DNA of 64,000 nucleotides from Pleomorphomonas carboxyditropha. Its GTDB lineage: Bacteria > Pseudomonadota > Alphaproteobacteria > Rhizobiales > Pleomorphomonadaceae. The position numbers and the translations under genes are program-made. Positions 9,006-18,275 of the stretch are shown here, one piece after another (positions within the stretch are counted from its first letter, which is position 1; each line of letters begins with the position of its first letter). Under the pieces are notes generated by a model that did no database searches, was not told the DNA's origin, and worked only from the letters and a program-made list of their open reading frames with translations. The stretch covers positions 1-64,000 of the forward strand of contig NZ_NQVN01000021.1 in the NCBI RefSeq assembly GCF_002770725.1, written 5' to 3'.

Positions 9006-9497
9006 TCAGGCGGCCATGTCGCCCTGCATGCGGCCGAGCACCCGCTCGACGTCCAGGATGACCATCAGCTGTCCGGACAGGCGATGGACGCCGCCGGAGA
9101 TTTCCGCCCAGCGGGGATCGAGGTTGGCCGGGTTGGCCTCGCGGCCGGCGGCGTCGAGGTTCAGCACCTCGCCGACCTCGTCGATGATCAGGCCGTAGGA
9201 CTCGCCGCGATATTCGATGCCGACGGCCATGATGCCGTGGTTGCCCTCGCGCTGCGGCAGGCCGAGGCGGCGGCGCATGTTGATCGCCGTGACGATGCGG
9301 CCGCGCAGGTTGAGCACGCCGGCCACTTCCGGCGCCGACAGCGGCACGCGCGTCATGCTCTCGGGCACGAAGACGTCATGCACCTTGTGGATCGGCAGGC
9401 CGAACAGCTGGCCGCCGATGAACACGGTCACATACTGGATCTGGCCGGACAGGCTGTCGTTGGCGGCGGCGCCCGGGGTATGGCTGGTGGCGGTCAT
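9006..9497 (-). CDS. cheW: chemotaxis coupling protein CheW
   Basis: 163 residues. Links chemoreceptors to the CheA kinase in the signalling array. The CheW fold is evident from QYVTVFIGGQLFGLPIHKV, VAGVLNLRGRIVTAINMR and YGLIIDEVGEVL. The ATG overlaps the end of cheA by four bases (9494-9497), so the two are translationally coupled. The product pairs with the CheW-like domains at the end of CheA. Confidence 0.95.
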   Translation of the reverse strand: MTATSHTPGAAANDSLSGQIQYVTVFIGGQLFGLPIHKVHDVFVPESMTRVPLSAPEVAGVLNLRGRIVTAINMRRRLGLPQREGNHGIMAVGIEYRGESYGLIIDEVGEVLNLDAAGREANPANLDPRWAEISGGVHRLSGQLMVILDVERVLGRMQGDMAA

Positions 9498-12244
9498 GCT
9501 GCAATCCCATAGTCAGCGGCGGAGATTTCCTTGAGGGCGGCGATCAGGCCCGGACGGTCGAACTTGGCGACGTATTCGTCGAAGCCCGACTGGCGGCCGC
9601 GCTCGATCGAGGCCGGCGTGCAGAGAGCCGACAGGGCGATGATCGGCGTCTCACGGAAGCGGGCGTCGCGGCGCAGCATCTCGGCGAACTCGAAGCCGTT
9701 GACCACGGGCATCTCGATGTCGGAGACGATGACGTCGAAGGCGGCGCCCTCGCCGAGCAGGCGCATGGCCTCGGTGGCCGAGGCGCAGATCGTCACGTCG
9801 AAGCCGGCGGCCTTCATCACCGGTCCCAGCATGTTGCGGAAGAAGGCGCTGTCGTCGATGAACAGCAGCTTGCGCGTCAGCGCGGCCGAGGAGATTTCCT
9901 TGCGCTTGAACCAGTCCTCGAAGGCGAGCGGCAGGTAGTGGCCGATGTCGAGGATCTCGGTGGCCTTGCCCTTGATCACCGCCGAACCGAGCACGCCCGG
10001 CACGTCGGAACCGACCTGGATGTTGAGCGATTCCTCGACGATGTCGACGATCTCGTCGACGACCAGGCCCATCGAGCGGCCGGAGTCGGAGAACACCAGC
10101 ATCGGCTGGGTGCCTTCCTCGCGGCGGCGCACGTCGTAGTTCGGGTAGACCAGCGGCATCAGCGAGCCGCGGTACTGCACGAGGTCGCGGCCGTTGGAAT
10201 GCTCGATCTTCTCGATCTCGAACTCCTCGAGGCGGGTGACCAGCGACAGCGGCACCGCCTTCGGCTCGGGCGAGCCGGCGCGGAACAGCAGCATGGAGAT
10301 CTTGGCGTCGTTGTCGATGCCGCGGGCGGCGTCGGCGTCGGCATGGCTGTCGAGCGTGTCGGTGGCGACGGCGGTGCCGATGGCGCTGGCGACGCCGTTG
10401 GGGTCGACGATCATGATCACCGAGCCGTCGCCGAGGATGGTGTTGCCGGAGAACATGGTGATGTGGCGCAGCATCTTCGACATCGGCTTGACGACGATTT
10501 CCTCGGTATGGAAGACGCCGTCGACCACCAGGCCGAAGGTGACGTTGCCGACCTGCATGACGACGATGAAGCCCTCGTCCTCGCTCTTCTCGGCCGACAT
10601 CTCCACCTTGAGGAGGCCGGCGAGCGGCACCAGCGGCAACAGCTTGTTCCTGAGGCGGAGCACCGGCGTGTCCTTGATGCGCTCGATGCGATGCTCGGAG
10701 TTGTTCTGCACCCGCACCAGCTCGACCACGGAAAGCTGCGGGATGGCGAAGCGGTCGCCGCAGCTCTCGACGATCAGCGTCGACACGATGGCCAGCGTCA
10801 GCGGGATCTTGATGGTGAAGGTGGTGCCCTTGCCCTGCACCGACTTCAGATCGACGGTGCCGCCGATGGTCTCGATGTTGGTGCGCACGACGTCCATGCC
10901 GACGCCGCGGCCGGACACCGAGGTCACCTTGGCGGCGGTGGAGAAGCCGGGGGCGAAGATGTGCTTGTAGATCTGGCCTTCGCTCATCTTCTCGAGCTCG
11001 GCCTCGGTGGCGAGGCCGTTCTCGATGATCTTCTGGCGGATGCGCTCCAGGCTGAGGCCACGGCCGTCGTCGGCGATCTCGATGATGATGTGGCCGCCCT
11101 CGTGGTAGGCGGCGAGGCGGATGGTGCCCTTCTCGGTCTTGCCGGCCTTGCGGCGGTCGTCGGGCCGCTCGAGGCCATGGTCGGCCGAATTGCGCACCAT
11201 GTGGGTGAGCGGATCCTTGATCAGCTCCAGCACCTGGCGGTCGAGCTCGGTGTCGGCGCCGACCATCTCGAGCTCGATCTGCTTGCCGAGCTCCTGGGCG
11301 AGGTCGCGGACGATGCGCGGCAGCTTCTGCCAGGCGTTGCCGATCGGCTGCATGCGCGTCTTCATGACGCCTTCCTGCAGCTCGGCGGTGACGTTGGAAA
11401 GGCGCTGCAGCGGCACCTTGAACTCGCTGTCCTCGTGGCGGCGGACGATCTCCAGCAGCTGGTTGCGGGTCAGCACCAGCTCGGAGACCATGGTCATCAG
11501 GTGTTCGAGCGTCTCGACGTTGACGCGGATCGACTGGCTCGACACCGAGCCCTTCTCGCTCTTGGCCTCGCCCTCGCCGTCCTCGGCGGACGCCTTGGCC
11601 TTTTCTTCCTTGCCGTCGGGGCTCGCCTGCTTCATGCGCGCCTCGATCTCGGCGGCGACGCGGGCGAAGTCGATGCCGACGGGGGCCTCCTCGGCCGGCG
11701 GCTCGTCGGTGGCGATCTCCACCTCGACGGCGGTCTCGCGGAAGGCGCGCTCCAGCTCGTCGAGCGACACTTCGCCGGGCCGGAGCTCGCGTTCGAGCAC
11801 CTGGGCCACCAGCGTGCCGGCGGTTTCCTTCTTTTCCTTCTTGGGCGGTTCCTTGCGGGGGGCGGCCTCGGCCATCGACATGGCCTCGAGCAGCGAGATC
11901 AGGTCGCGGTCCTCGCCCTTGGGCTCCTCGCCCTCGTTGGCTTCGAGCTCGGCCAGGATGCCCTTGATGCGGTCGATGGTCTGCAGGACCAGGCTGACCG
12001 CCTCCTCGGTGACGGCGGCGCCCTCGCGGAACTTGCCCATCAGCGTTTCGGCGGCGTGGGCCAGCGCCTCGAGGCGCGGCAGGCCGAGGAAGCCGCAGGT
12101 TCCCTTGATGGTATGGACGAGGCGGAAAATGTTGTCGAGAATGCGGGCGTTGTTCGGCTCCTGCTCGAACTTCACCAATTCCACGTCTACGGTATCGAGC
12201 GACTCGTTTGTCTCGGTGAGGAATTCACGCAAAAGGTCGTCCAT
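9494..12244 (-). CDS. cheA: hybrid chemotaxis histidine kinase CheA with C-terminal receiver domain
   Basis: 916 residues, longer than the usual 650-700 because of a C-terminal receiver. The Hpt domain carries phospho-His H44 in RLVHTIKGTCGF. A charged Glu/Lys-rich linker (about 130-235) precedes the dimerisation and ATPase domains (NSADHGLE N-box, DDGRGL, GRGVGMDV). CheW-like regions follow, the second around QYRGSLMPLVYP, and then the receiver (about 790-916) with KLLFIDDS and D842 in VIVSDIEMP. CheA-REC fusions are common in alphaproteobacteria and allow intramolecular phosphate flow. First gene of cheA-W-Y-B-R; a CtrA-like box lies about 97 bases upstream. Confidence 0.96.
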   Translation of the reverse strand: MDDLLREFLTETNESLDTVDVELVKFEQEPNNARILDNIFRLVHTIKGTCGFLGLPRLEALAHAAETLMGKFREGAAVTEEAVSLVLQTIDRIKGILAELEANEGEEPKGEDRDLISLLEAMSMAEAAPRKEPPKKEKKETAGTLVAQVLERELRPGEVSLDELERAFRETAVEVEIATDEPPAEEAPVGIDFARVAAEIEARMKQASPDGKEEKAKASAEDGEGEAKSEKGSVSSQSIRVNVETLEHLMTMVSELVLTRNQLLEIVRRHEDSEFKVPLQRLSNVTAELQEGVMKTRMQPIGNAWQKLPRIVRDLAQELGKQIELEMVGADTELDRQVLELIKDPLTHMVRNSADHGLERPDDRRKAGKTEKGTIRLAAYHEGGHIIIEIADDGRGLSLERIRQKIIENGLATEAELEKMSEGQIYKHIFAPGFSTAAKVTSVSGRGVGMDVVRTNIETIGGTVDLKSVQGKGTTFTIKIPLTLAIVSTLIVESCGDRFAIPQLSVVELVRVQNNSEHRIERIKDTPVLRLRNKLLPLVPLAGLLKVEMSAEKSEDEGFIVVMQVGNVTFGLVVDGVFHTEEIVVKPMSKMLRHITMFSGNTILGDGSVIMIVDPNGVASAIGTAVATDTLDSHADADAARGIDNDAKISMLLFRAGSPEPKAVPLSLVTRLEEFEIEKIEHSNGRDLVQYRGSLMPLVYPNYDVRRREEGTQPMLVFSDSGRSMGLVVDEIVDIVEESLNIQVGSDVPGVLGSAVIKGKATEILDIGHYLPLAFEDWFKRKEISSAALTRKLLFIDDSAFFRNMLGPVMKAAGFDVTICASATEAMRLLGEGAAFDVIVSDIEMPVVNGFEFAEMLRRDARFRETPIIALSALCTPASIERGRQSGFDEYVAKFDRPGLIAALKEISAADYGIAA

Positions 12245-12340
12245 ACTTCACCCCCTCGGGAAGGCCGAGCCGGCAGCGCCGCATCCTGAAATGGCGCCCG
12301 CTCGACCAGCCGCTTTGGGGGGAAGTGTCCCGTCAAACTG

Positions 12341-12355
12341 TTAATATTGATTGAA
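12341..12355 (-). promoter_or_regulatory. candidate CtrA box upstream of cheA
   Basis: TTAA-TATTGAT-TGAA matches the CtrA consensus TTAA-N7-TTAA with one mismatch. It sits in the 228-base gap between cheA and chpT, about 97 bases before the cheA start. The motif is short and AT-rich, so this is a prediction only. Confidence 0.4.
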
Positions 12356-12472
12356 GTCTGGGCTTCAAACGTGCGTTTGCGGCGCACATGCCGAGGCGCG
12401 TCGACAGTTGCCGCGGGGTGCGATCATTCTGGATTGTCGCCACCATCGAGAGTTGTGGCGGCGGTCAACGCT

Positions 12473-13156
12473 TTATTCGGCCCGCTCGCCCTCGGCGGCG
12501 GTGACGGCGGCCTTCGCCTCGAAGATCACCGTGTCGCCGTCCTTGGAAATCTCGATGGCAAGACCGGCGGCGCGGGCGAGCGCGCCGGCGTAATAGGGCT
12601 GGATGGCGTGGGCGTCGACATGGTCGCCGAGGTCGCCGGCCAAGAGCTCGGCGACGCGCGGCGGAATGCGCGAGGCAGCGCCGGTGGCCTCGATGCGCTG
12701 GACCGGGTAGGGCAGGTCGCCCTCGACGCGCACCACCACCCGGCCGCCGCGGGGAACCGCCTGCAACGAGATCAGCAGCAGGTTCAGCAGCAGCTTGACC
12801 TGGTTCTTGGGCAGCAGGCGACGGGTGGCCTGCCAGTCGACGTCGGCCTTCTCGCTCTCCATGTAGCGCTTGGCCACCGTCTCGGCGTCGCCGAGGTCGA
12901 CCTCGGCCCCCACCGAACCGGCGGCGCCGAAGGCGAGGCGGGCGAACTGCAGCTTGGAGGAGGCGGTGCGGGCGCTCTTGCGGATGAGGTCGAAGGCGAA
13001 GGCCTTCATCTCCTCGTTGTTTTCCTCGTCGAGCACCTCGAGGCCGTTGGTGATGGCGCCGACTGGCGAGATGATGTCATGGCAGACGCGCGAGCAGAGC
13101 AGGGCGGCAAAATCCAGGGCTTCCAGCTTGGCCAGGTCGGACATGGACGGTTCCAT
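12473..13156 (-). CDS. chpT: histidine phosphotransferase ChpT
   Basis: 227 residues. ChpT relays phosphate from the hybrid kinase CckA to CtrA and CpdR in the alphaproteobacterial cell-cycle circuit. The dimerisation helix carries phospho-His H26 in CSRVCHDIISPVGAI. The degenerate ATPase-like domain follows (LKNQ-type QVKLLLNLLLISLQAVPRGG) and lacks a recognisable ATP-binding lid. Two starts are possible, 13156 and 13144 (MSDLAKLEALD); neither has a strong ribosome site. It is co-oriented with cheA, and its target CtrA is encoded 30 kb away in this window. Confidence 0.9.
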   Translation of the reverse strand: MEPSMSDLAKLEALDFAALLCSRVCHDIISPVGAITNGLEVLDEENNEEMKAFAFDLIRKSARTASSKLQFARLAFGAAGSVGAEVDLGDAETVAKRYMESEKADVDWQATRRLLPKNQVKLLLNLLLISLQAVPRGGRVVVRVEGDLPYPVQRIEATGAASRIPPRVAELLAGDLGDHVDAHAIQPYYAGALARAAGLAIEISKDGDTVIFEAKAAVTAAEGERAE

Positions 13157-13362
13157 TGGTTGGCGCCGGCGACGGGCAGGGCCCGCCGACGAATCGAGCG
13201 ATTGTTTGATTTCATGGATAACGCCCGCCGCCGGTGCTCACAAGCGCGGCAAGCCGGCGAATACCGCAAAGGTGGATGACATATTGGTAAGGAAGGGGGG
13301 CGGATGGCGGCGGCATCGAGCCCTGCATTCCCTGATCGCGCAGCCGCAAGTGGCCCTTTGCC

Positions 13363-13512
13363 TATGATAAAGCCCTCTACTACCAACGCCACAATGTCGA
13401 GAACCTGTTCGCCAAACTCAAGGACTGATACCGCATCCCCACGCTACGATTGGCGCGCGCGCACCTTCTTATCGGCCATATGCATCGCGACTGCAGTCCT
13501 CTTCTGGCTCCA
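13363..13512 (+). pseudogene. IS5-family transposase C-terminal remnant
   Basis: Reads YDKALYYQRHNVENLFAKLKD, then a TGA in place of the conserved Trp codon. After a frame shift it continues as RYDWRARTFLSAICIATAVLFWL. This matches the C-terminal end of IS5-type DDE transposases (HxVENxFxKLKDWRRIATRYD...). No terminal repeats or N-terminal part were found. It marks the left edge of the AT-rich scar. Confidence 0.8.
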
Positions 13513-13653
13513 ATCAATGAGTCTCGAACCCAGTTGCCTGTGTATCCAATTATTTCGGTTGACGACATCAATTCCTCTCCTTTAAGTTGATGAACGTGTG
13601 TAGGAGGGGGAACTGCTGACGCACCTAGGCTTATGTATTAGGGGAGACAGAAG

Positions 13654-13842
13654 TTGCGAGAAGTTATTGTATACTTAATATTACTTGACGCTGTTCTATT
13701 GATTTGTGGTATTTATCTTAATGAAGCCGCAAATTTTGGGATTTCGAAATATATTCCTCCTCAATTTTCAAAAATAGCTCGTATAGATGGTATGTTCATC
13801 ACTTTGCATTTGAGAAATATATTGAAAGAAAGTACAAATTGA
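13654..13842 (+). CDS. small AT-rich membrane protein, unknown
   Basis: 62 codons from a TTG at 13654 that has GGGGAG seven bases upstream, a good ribosome site. The N-terminus has one hydrophobic helix (VIVYLILLDAVLLICGIYL), followed by a mixed tail ending LRNILKESTN. The stop TGA overlaps the ATG of the next ORF (TGATG at 13840-13844). Base composition is far more AT-rich than the flanking genes, which points to transfer. No family recognised. Confidence 0.45.
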   Translation: MREVIVYLILLDAVLLICGIYLNEAANFGISKYIPPQFSKIARIDGMFITLHLRNILKESTN

Positions 13843-14006
13843 TGCATTTGATATCAATACACATATTCAGTACATTTATACTAATGATGTCATTGACGTT
13901 GTATATATTTGAACAAAATATTCCTGCGGCTATATTTCTCGTAATGTTTGTGGGGTCAATCTTAGGATTGTCGAGATATACTATCAAATATAGGAATAGC
14001 TTTTAA
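13842..14006 (+). CDS. small two-helix membrane protein, unknown
   Basis: 54 codons from ATG 13842 to TAA 14006. Two predicted membrane helices, FSTFILMMSLTLYIF and IPAAIFLVMFVGSILGL, are separated by a short loop; the C-terminus is basic (YTIKYRNSF). The start overlaps the stop of the preceding small ORF, so the pair looks translationally coupled. Codon use is AT-rich like its neighbours. No family recognised; too short for a confident call. Confidence 0.4.
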   Translation: MHLISIHIFSTFILMMSLTLYIFEQNIPAAIFLVMFVGSILGLSRYTIKYRNSF

Positions 14007-14147
14007 AAAATTCTCCTTCATAGGTAGAAGGGATGCATGGGTAGAAGGGATAAATTTTTATAGAAATGATATTCTACAAATCATCAATGACAAATTCTTT
14101 TAGAATTCTTCTGATTATTTGAAGTAAACTGCTACCAGGAATTTGGA

Positions 14148-14534
14148 ATGACAAAGTTAATGGCGATAACGTCTTTTATCCTCCTCCTAACCCAAATGGG
14201 CGAGGGAGCCATGGGCGGCAATATTACAAATATATCTGAAGAATGCAGATCAAACTTATTATCGATTAAAGGCGCAGTCGAAAAAATTAAACGTAATAAT
14301 TTTTATAAAAACGGAAATTTAAACTTTATTGATACACAAAAGCAAATTCAGAATTTGCTCCCAAAACATATATCTGAAGAATGTGTCGATTTTATAGGTG
14401 AAATATTTACGGAAAAAGAAACAAGAAAAATTAAAAATGGTTATGTTTTTTACGTAGCGGCGGCTTCGTTCGATGTTCAATTCAACATAAATATTTCCGG
14501 TGAGGTTGTTGATGTTATCGCTTACGGAAAGTGA
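14148..14534 (+). CDS. small secreted protein in AT-rich island, unknown
   Basis: 128 residues. AGGAATTTGGA precedes the ATG. An N-terminal hydrophobic stretch (LMAITSFILLLTQMGEG) looks like a signal peptide. The mature part is charged and has two similar cysteine segments, ISEECRSNLL and ISEECVDFIG, about 60 residues apart, which may form a disulfide or reflect a small internal repeat. It ends with a beta-rich DVQFNINISGEVVDVIAYGK, given here as its closing motif. Strongly AT-rich against a GC-rich genome, so probably acquired. No known family recognised. Confidence 0.6.
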   Translation: MTKLMAITSFILLLTQMGEGAMGGNITNISEECRSNLLSIKGAVEKIKRNNFYKNGNLNFIDTQKQIQNLLPKHISEECVDFIGEIFTEKETRKIKNGYVFYVAAASFDVQFNINISGEVVDVIAYGK

Positions 14535-14613
14535 GAGGGTACGCCCGCCGACGTGTCGGGGCTCCTTGGCCTGCGGTTTTGCCGCTGTGTTCAGTCCTGT
14601 CTGGCCGCACTAA

Positions 14614-14963
14614 CTATGCCGCCGCTCTCCGTTCCAGGCAGATCGGCTGTTCGATGTTGTAGACGAGGTTGGCGAGCCCGATCCTGGTCGTCGCCCGGGC
14701 GATGCCGATGGTTCGGATGAATAGTCCCATCAGGGGCTTCTCCTCGGCAAAGACATGCTCGACGCGGGATCTCACTTTCGACTTGAGATTGTTGCCCAGC
14801 GCGTCGCCTCGCTCATCGGATTGCCCTTGGGCTTCTTGTGGTGGATGTGGCTGACGAAGCCGTTGTCTTCCATGAACTTTTCGTTGGCCTTCGAGTGGTG
14901 GGCCGTATCCGCCCAGACCTTCCGTGAGGTGTTGGTCTTGTCGAGGAGGTCCTGGTGCAGCAT
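14614..14963 (-). pseudogene. IS5-family transposase C-terminal half, frameshifted
   Basis: In one frame (about 14963-14800) it reads KVWADTAHHSKANEKFMEDN and GFVSHIHHKKPKGNPM. The homology then moves to another frame with VRSRVEHVFAEEKPLMGLFI and RTIGIARATTRIGLANLVYN, ending at the stop at 14614. Both parts match the DDE C-terminus of IS5-type transposases. The 5' half is missing and its edge meets the truncated hlyD. It is on the opposite strand to the remnant at 13363, so two separate insertions are likely. Confidence 0.85.
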
Positions 14964-15042
14964 GGTGCCTTCGTACAGACGGCATCGGCCGCCTGCCGCA
15001 GTTCCGGCGCTCCAAGGTGGAACTCACAGCAGCACAGGCCAG

Positions 15043-15558
15043 GTCACCAGCAGCGAAGAGCGAATCCTCGAACGCCAGATCGCCGCCCGCGATCAGTTGA
15101 AGCACATCGACATCCGGGCGCCGCAGGACGGCATCGTCCACGAACTGGCCTATCATACGGTCGGCGGCGTCATCCCGCCGGGCGAGACCATCGCCATCAT
15201 CGTTCCGGTGGCCGACGAGCTGATCGTCAACGCCCGGATCAAGCCGACCGACGTCGACATGGTCGCGCCGGGACAGGCGGCGCGGCTGCGTCTCACGGCC
15301 TTCAACAGCCGCCGGACGCCGGAGGTGAACGCCAGGGTCGGTATCGTCTCGGCCGACGCCACCGTCGATCCGGCGACGCGGGAAAGCTACTATCTCGCGA
15401 GGATCAAAATCCCCGCCGAGGAGCTCGGCAGGCTCACCGAGCCGCTGCTGCCCGGCATGCCCGTCGAGGCCTACGTCACCACCAGCGAGCGGACCACCCT
15501 CGATTATCTCCTGAAGCCGCTCACCGATCAGTTCGCAAGGGCGCTGCGGGAAGAGTGA
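15043..15558 (+). pseudogene. HlyD-family secretion adaptor, 5' truncated
   Basis: About 171 codons of a periplasmic adaptor (membrane fusion protein) of type I secretion systems. It begins within the coiled coil (TSSEERILERQIAARDQL) and continues through the lipoyl half IDIRAPQDGIVHELAYHTVG, the beta-barrel KPTDVDMVAPGQAARLRL and the end TLDYLLKPLTDQFARALREE. Intact HlyD proteins are about 430 residues, so some 250 N-terminal residues, including the membrane anchor, are gone. The break coincides with the transposase remnant. No ABC partner is nearby, so it is presumably non-functional. Confidence 0.85.
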
Positions 15559-15858
15559 GAGACCGGCGATTGCCTCCTGTGCGGTCGGCCTGCGGACGAT
15601 TCCCCCTTTGGCGCCGGCGGTCGGTTGTGTTTCTAGCGCGATGATTGTCCGCCGGCTTTCCCACCGAAGCGGGCTGGGCGCGGTTTCGGGCGGGGAAGTC
15701 CTGCCGCGCGCGGCGGCACCGGCGGGGCGCTCCTGCGGCCGATATACACCAAGCGATTGATGCATATGTGAAATAACGCCTACATTTGGTTTAATGTTTG
15801 ATAAACACAAATTTGTAATCCTGAGTTGGAATTCCGGTATCCACACTTGGAGAGAACG
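15559..15858. other. 300-base intergenic stretch before the MHYT-GGDEF-EAL gene
   Basis: The first two thirds are GC-rich with no ORF of interest. The last 100 bases are AT-rich (aaataacgcctacatttgg, then tttaatgtttgataaac) and probably hold the promoter of the downstream gene. No clear operator or terminator is visible. Confidence 0.5.
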
Positions 15859-18216
15859 GTGTTCCGGATCATCGCCTGCATCCAGCAACAGCACGACCCG
15901 CGCCTGGTGGCGCTCGCCGCCGGCATCTGCCTGCTCGGCTCCTTCACCTTCTTCCTGCTGCTGCGGCGGGCCGGCGAATGCCGGCCGGGCCATCGCGAGG
16001 GGTGGCTGGCGCTCGCCGCCGTCGCCGGCGGCATCGGCGTCTGGTCGACCCATTTCGTGGCCATGCTCGCCTATCACAGCGCGCCGCCACTCGCCTTCGC
16101 CCTGTGGCCGACGGTTTTCTCGGTGGTGTTCATCGTGCTGGTCTGGTGGGCCGCCCTTTCGTCGCTGTTCTTCCGCCTGGGCGCGAAGGCGGCGACGGTG
16201 CTCGGCCTGCTGGTCACCTTCGGCATCGCCTGGATGCACGTCACCGGCATGGCGGCCATCGAGATCGCGGCGCGGGTCTCCTACGATTGGCCGGTCTACG
16301 CGGCCGGCATGGCCGCCGCCGCCGTCTTGATCGCCGCGGCGATGGTCCTGCGCGGCCGGCTCGAGGGGGCCGCGCAGCTCGCCGCCCCGATGCTGCTGAT
16401 GGTGCTCGGCATCGTCACGCTGCACTTCTCGGGCATGGCCGCCGTCCGCTTCGAGCCCGATCCGACCCTCGTCGTGGCCGACAGCGGGCTTCACCGCGAA
16501 TGGCTGACCGTGACCATCGCCGGCGCCACCGTGCTGCTCGTCTGCGCCGCCGCGCTCGCCGTGGTGCTCGACCGCTACGTCACCGACCTCAAGGGGCTGA
16601 TCGACGCCGCCTTCGAGGGCTTCATGATCGTCCGCGCCGGCGTCATCACCCAGGTCAACCAGTCGCTGTGCGAGCTCAGCGGCCACGGCGCGGCCGAGCT
16701 GGTCGGCCGCCGGCTGGACCGGCTCGTGCTGCTCGACGACGACGGCGACGGCCGGCTCGGGCGGGAGAATTTCGAGACCGTGCTGTGGCGGGCCGACGGG
16801 GAGAGGCGCATCGTCGAGGTTTCGGCCCATACGGTGGAATTCCGCGGCCATCTCTGCATGGTGGTTTCGCTGCGCGACCTGACCGACAGGCGGGCGGCCG
16901 AGCGGCAGATCGAGCACATGGCCCGGCACGACGGCTTGACCGGCCTGCCCAACCGCCACCTCCTCGACGAGCGCCTGGCCGACGCCCTGGCGAGGGCGCG
17001 GGCCGGCGGCCGCGCCGTTTCGGTTCTCGCCCTCGACCTCGACCGGTTCAAGGCGGTCAACGACATATTCGGCCATGCCAAGGGCGACGAAATTCTCTGC
17101 AAGGTGGCGGACATGCTGCGCGCGTCCGTCCGGGCGACCGACACGGTGGCCAGGGTCGGCGGCGACGAGTTCCTGATCGTCCAGGACGGCATCGCCTCGC
17201 ACGCCGAGGCCGAGACCCTCGCCCTCCGCCTGCTCGAGGACTTCGCCCGCGAGATGGACATGACGCGCAACCCCATGGCCGTCGGCGTGTCGATCGGCGC
17301 CGCCCTGTTTCCGACCGACGCCGAGGAAGCGGACGTCCTCAAGCACCACGCCGACATCGCCCTTTACAGCGCCAAGCAGTCGGGGCGCGGCAACGTCTGC
17401 TTCTTTGCCCCGTCCATGGACAGGGAGGTGCGCGCCCGCCGCCAGATGGAGCACGATCTCCGGCTGGCCGTTCAGCGGCACCAGACGTTCCTGGCCTATC
17501 AGCCGATGGTTGCCAGCGCCTCCGGGGAGATCGTCGGCTACGAGGCGTTGCTGCGGTGGCGGCATCCGGAGCTCGGCGAGGTTCCGCCCGAGGTGTTCAT
17601 TCCGGTGGCCGAGGAGAGCGGCAGCATCGTCCAGCTCGGCGAGTGGGTCCTGACGGCCGCCTGTCACGAGGCGGCGGGCTGGGCGGAGCCGCTGACGGTG
17701 GCGGTGAACGTGTCGCCCGTCCAGTTCCAGCTTCCCAACCTCGCGGCGATCGTCGAGGGCTGCCTCAGGCGGTCCGGGCTTGCCCCGCACCGGTTGCAGA
17801 TCGAGGTCACCGAGGCCGCGCTGATGCGCGATCCCGAGGCCGTGCGGTCGATCTTCCGCCAGCTCAAGGCGCTGGGCGTCGGCATCGTCATGGACGATTT
17901 CGGAACGGGATATTCCTCGCTCAACAGCCTGCAGAGCTTCCCCTTCGACAAGATCAAGATCGACAAGAGCTTCATCGGGGCGCTGGAAGGCGACGAGGCG
18001 GCCCGCTCCGTCGTCAAGGCGATCGTCGGCCTCGGCCGCAGCCTCAATCTGGCGGTGGTCGCCGAGGGCATCGAGACGGAAGCGCAATGGCGCCTCGTCG
18101 TCGAGGAGGGCTGCCCGGAGGCCCAGGGCTACCTGTTCGGCTTCCCCGAGGTTTCCCGGCTGACCCCGGAGCTGCCGCCGGCCGCCGCCGCGGCGAGCCG
18201 ACGCCAGGGACCGTAA
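15859..18216 (+). CDS. MHYT-PAS-GGDEF-EAL cyclic-di-GMP enzyme
   Basis: 785 residues from a GTG at 15859, chosen because GGAGAG lies five bases before it and the product then begins [15 protein letters not shown], the usual MHYT-protein start. Seven membrane helices hold repeated MHYT-type motifs ([34 protein letters not shown]), thought to bind a metal and sense small gases. A PAS-like segment follows ([20 protein letters not shown]). The GGDEF domain has an intact GGDEF site and an RATD inhibitory I-site five residues before it. The EAL domain has [10 protein letters not shown] and the [10 protein letters not shown] loop. Both synthesis and breakdown of c-di-GMP look possible. The chemoreceptor gene follows 59 bases on. 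Confidence 0.93.
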   Translation: MFRIIACIQQQHDPRLVALAAGICLLGSFTFFLLLRRAGECRPGHREGWLALAAVAGGIGVWSTHFVAMLAYHSAPPLAFALWPTVFSVVFIVLVWWAALSSLFFRLGAKAATVLGLLVTFGIAWMHVTGMAAIEIAARVSYDWPVYAAGMAAAAVLIAAAMVLRGRLEGAAQLAAPMLLMVLGIVTLHFSGMAAVRFEPDPTLVVADSGLHREWLTVTIAGATVLLVCAAALAVVLDRYVTDLKGLIDAAFEGFMIVRAGVITQVNQSLCELSGHGAAELVGRRLDRLVLLDDDGDGRLGRENFETVLWRADGERRIVEVSAHTVEFRGHLCMVVSLRDLTDRRAAERQIEHMARHDGLTGLPNRHLLDERLADALARARAGGRAVSVLALDLDRFKAVNDIFGHAKGDEILCKVADMLRASVRATDTVARVGGDEFLIVQDGIASHAEAETLALRLLEDFAREMDMTRNPMAVGVSIGAALFPTDAEEADVLKHHADIALYSAKQSGRGNVCFFAPSMDREVRARRQMEHDLRLAVQRHQTFLAYQPMVASASGEIVGYEALLRWRHPELGEVPPEVFIPVAEESGSIVQLGEWVLTAACHEAAGWAEPLTVAVNVSPVQFQLPNLAAIVEGCLRRSGLAPHRLQIEVTEAALMRDPEAVRSIFRQLKALGVGIVMDDFGTGYSSLNSLQSFPFDKIKIDKSFIGALEGDEAARSVVKAIVGLGRSLNLAVVAEGIETEAQWRLVVEEGCPEAQGYLFGFPEVSRLTPELPPAAAAASRRQGP

Positions 18217-18275
18217 CGCCGGCAACGGACATAGCGGCCGACACGATCGGCCACGCATCGAGCGAGGAGCAAGAG

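Noticed and set aside
9938-12289. 783-codon frame on the plus strand across cheA
   Set aside because: His/Asp/Leu-rich composition typical of the antisense of a GC-rich gene; the minus strand encodes an unmistakable CheA.
14614-18258. 1214-codon open frame on the minus strand
   Set aside because: Only its last about 65 codons match a transposase. The rest is antisense to the MHYT-GGDEF-EAL gene, which has all expected motifs; it is a GC-rich shadow.
15978-18275. N-terminal extension of the chemoreceptor frame through the upstream gene
   Set aside because: The frame is open by composition only; the chemoreceptor starts at 18276 with a proper ribosome site and a typical N-terminus.
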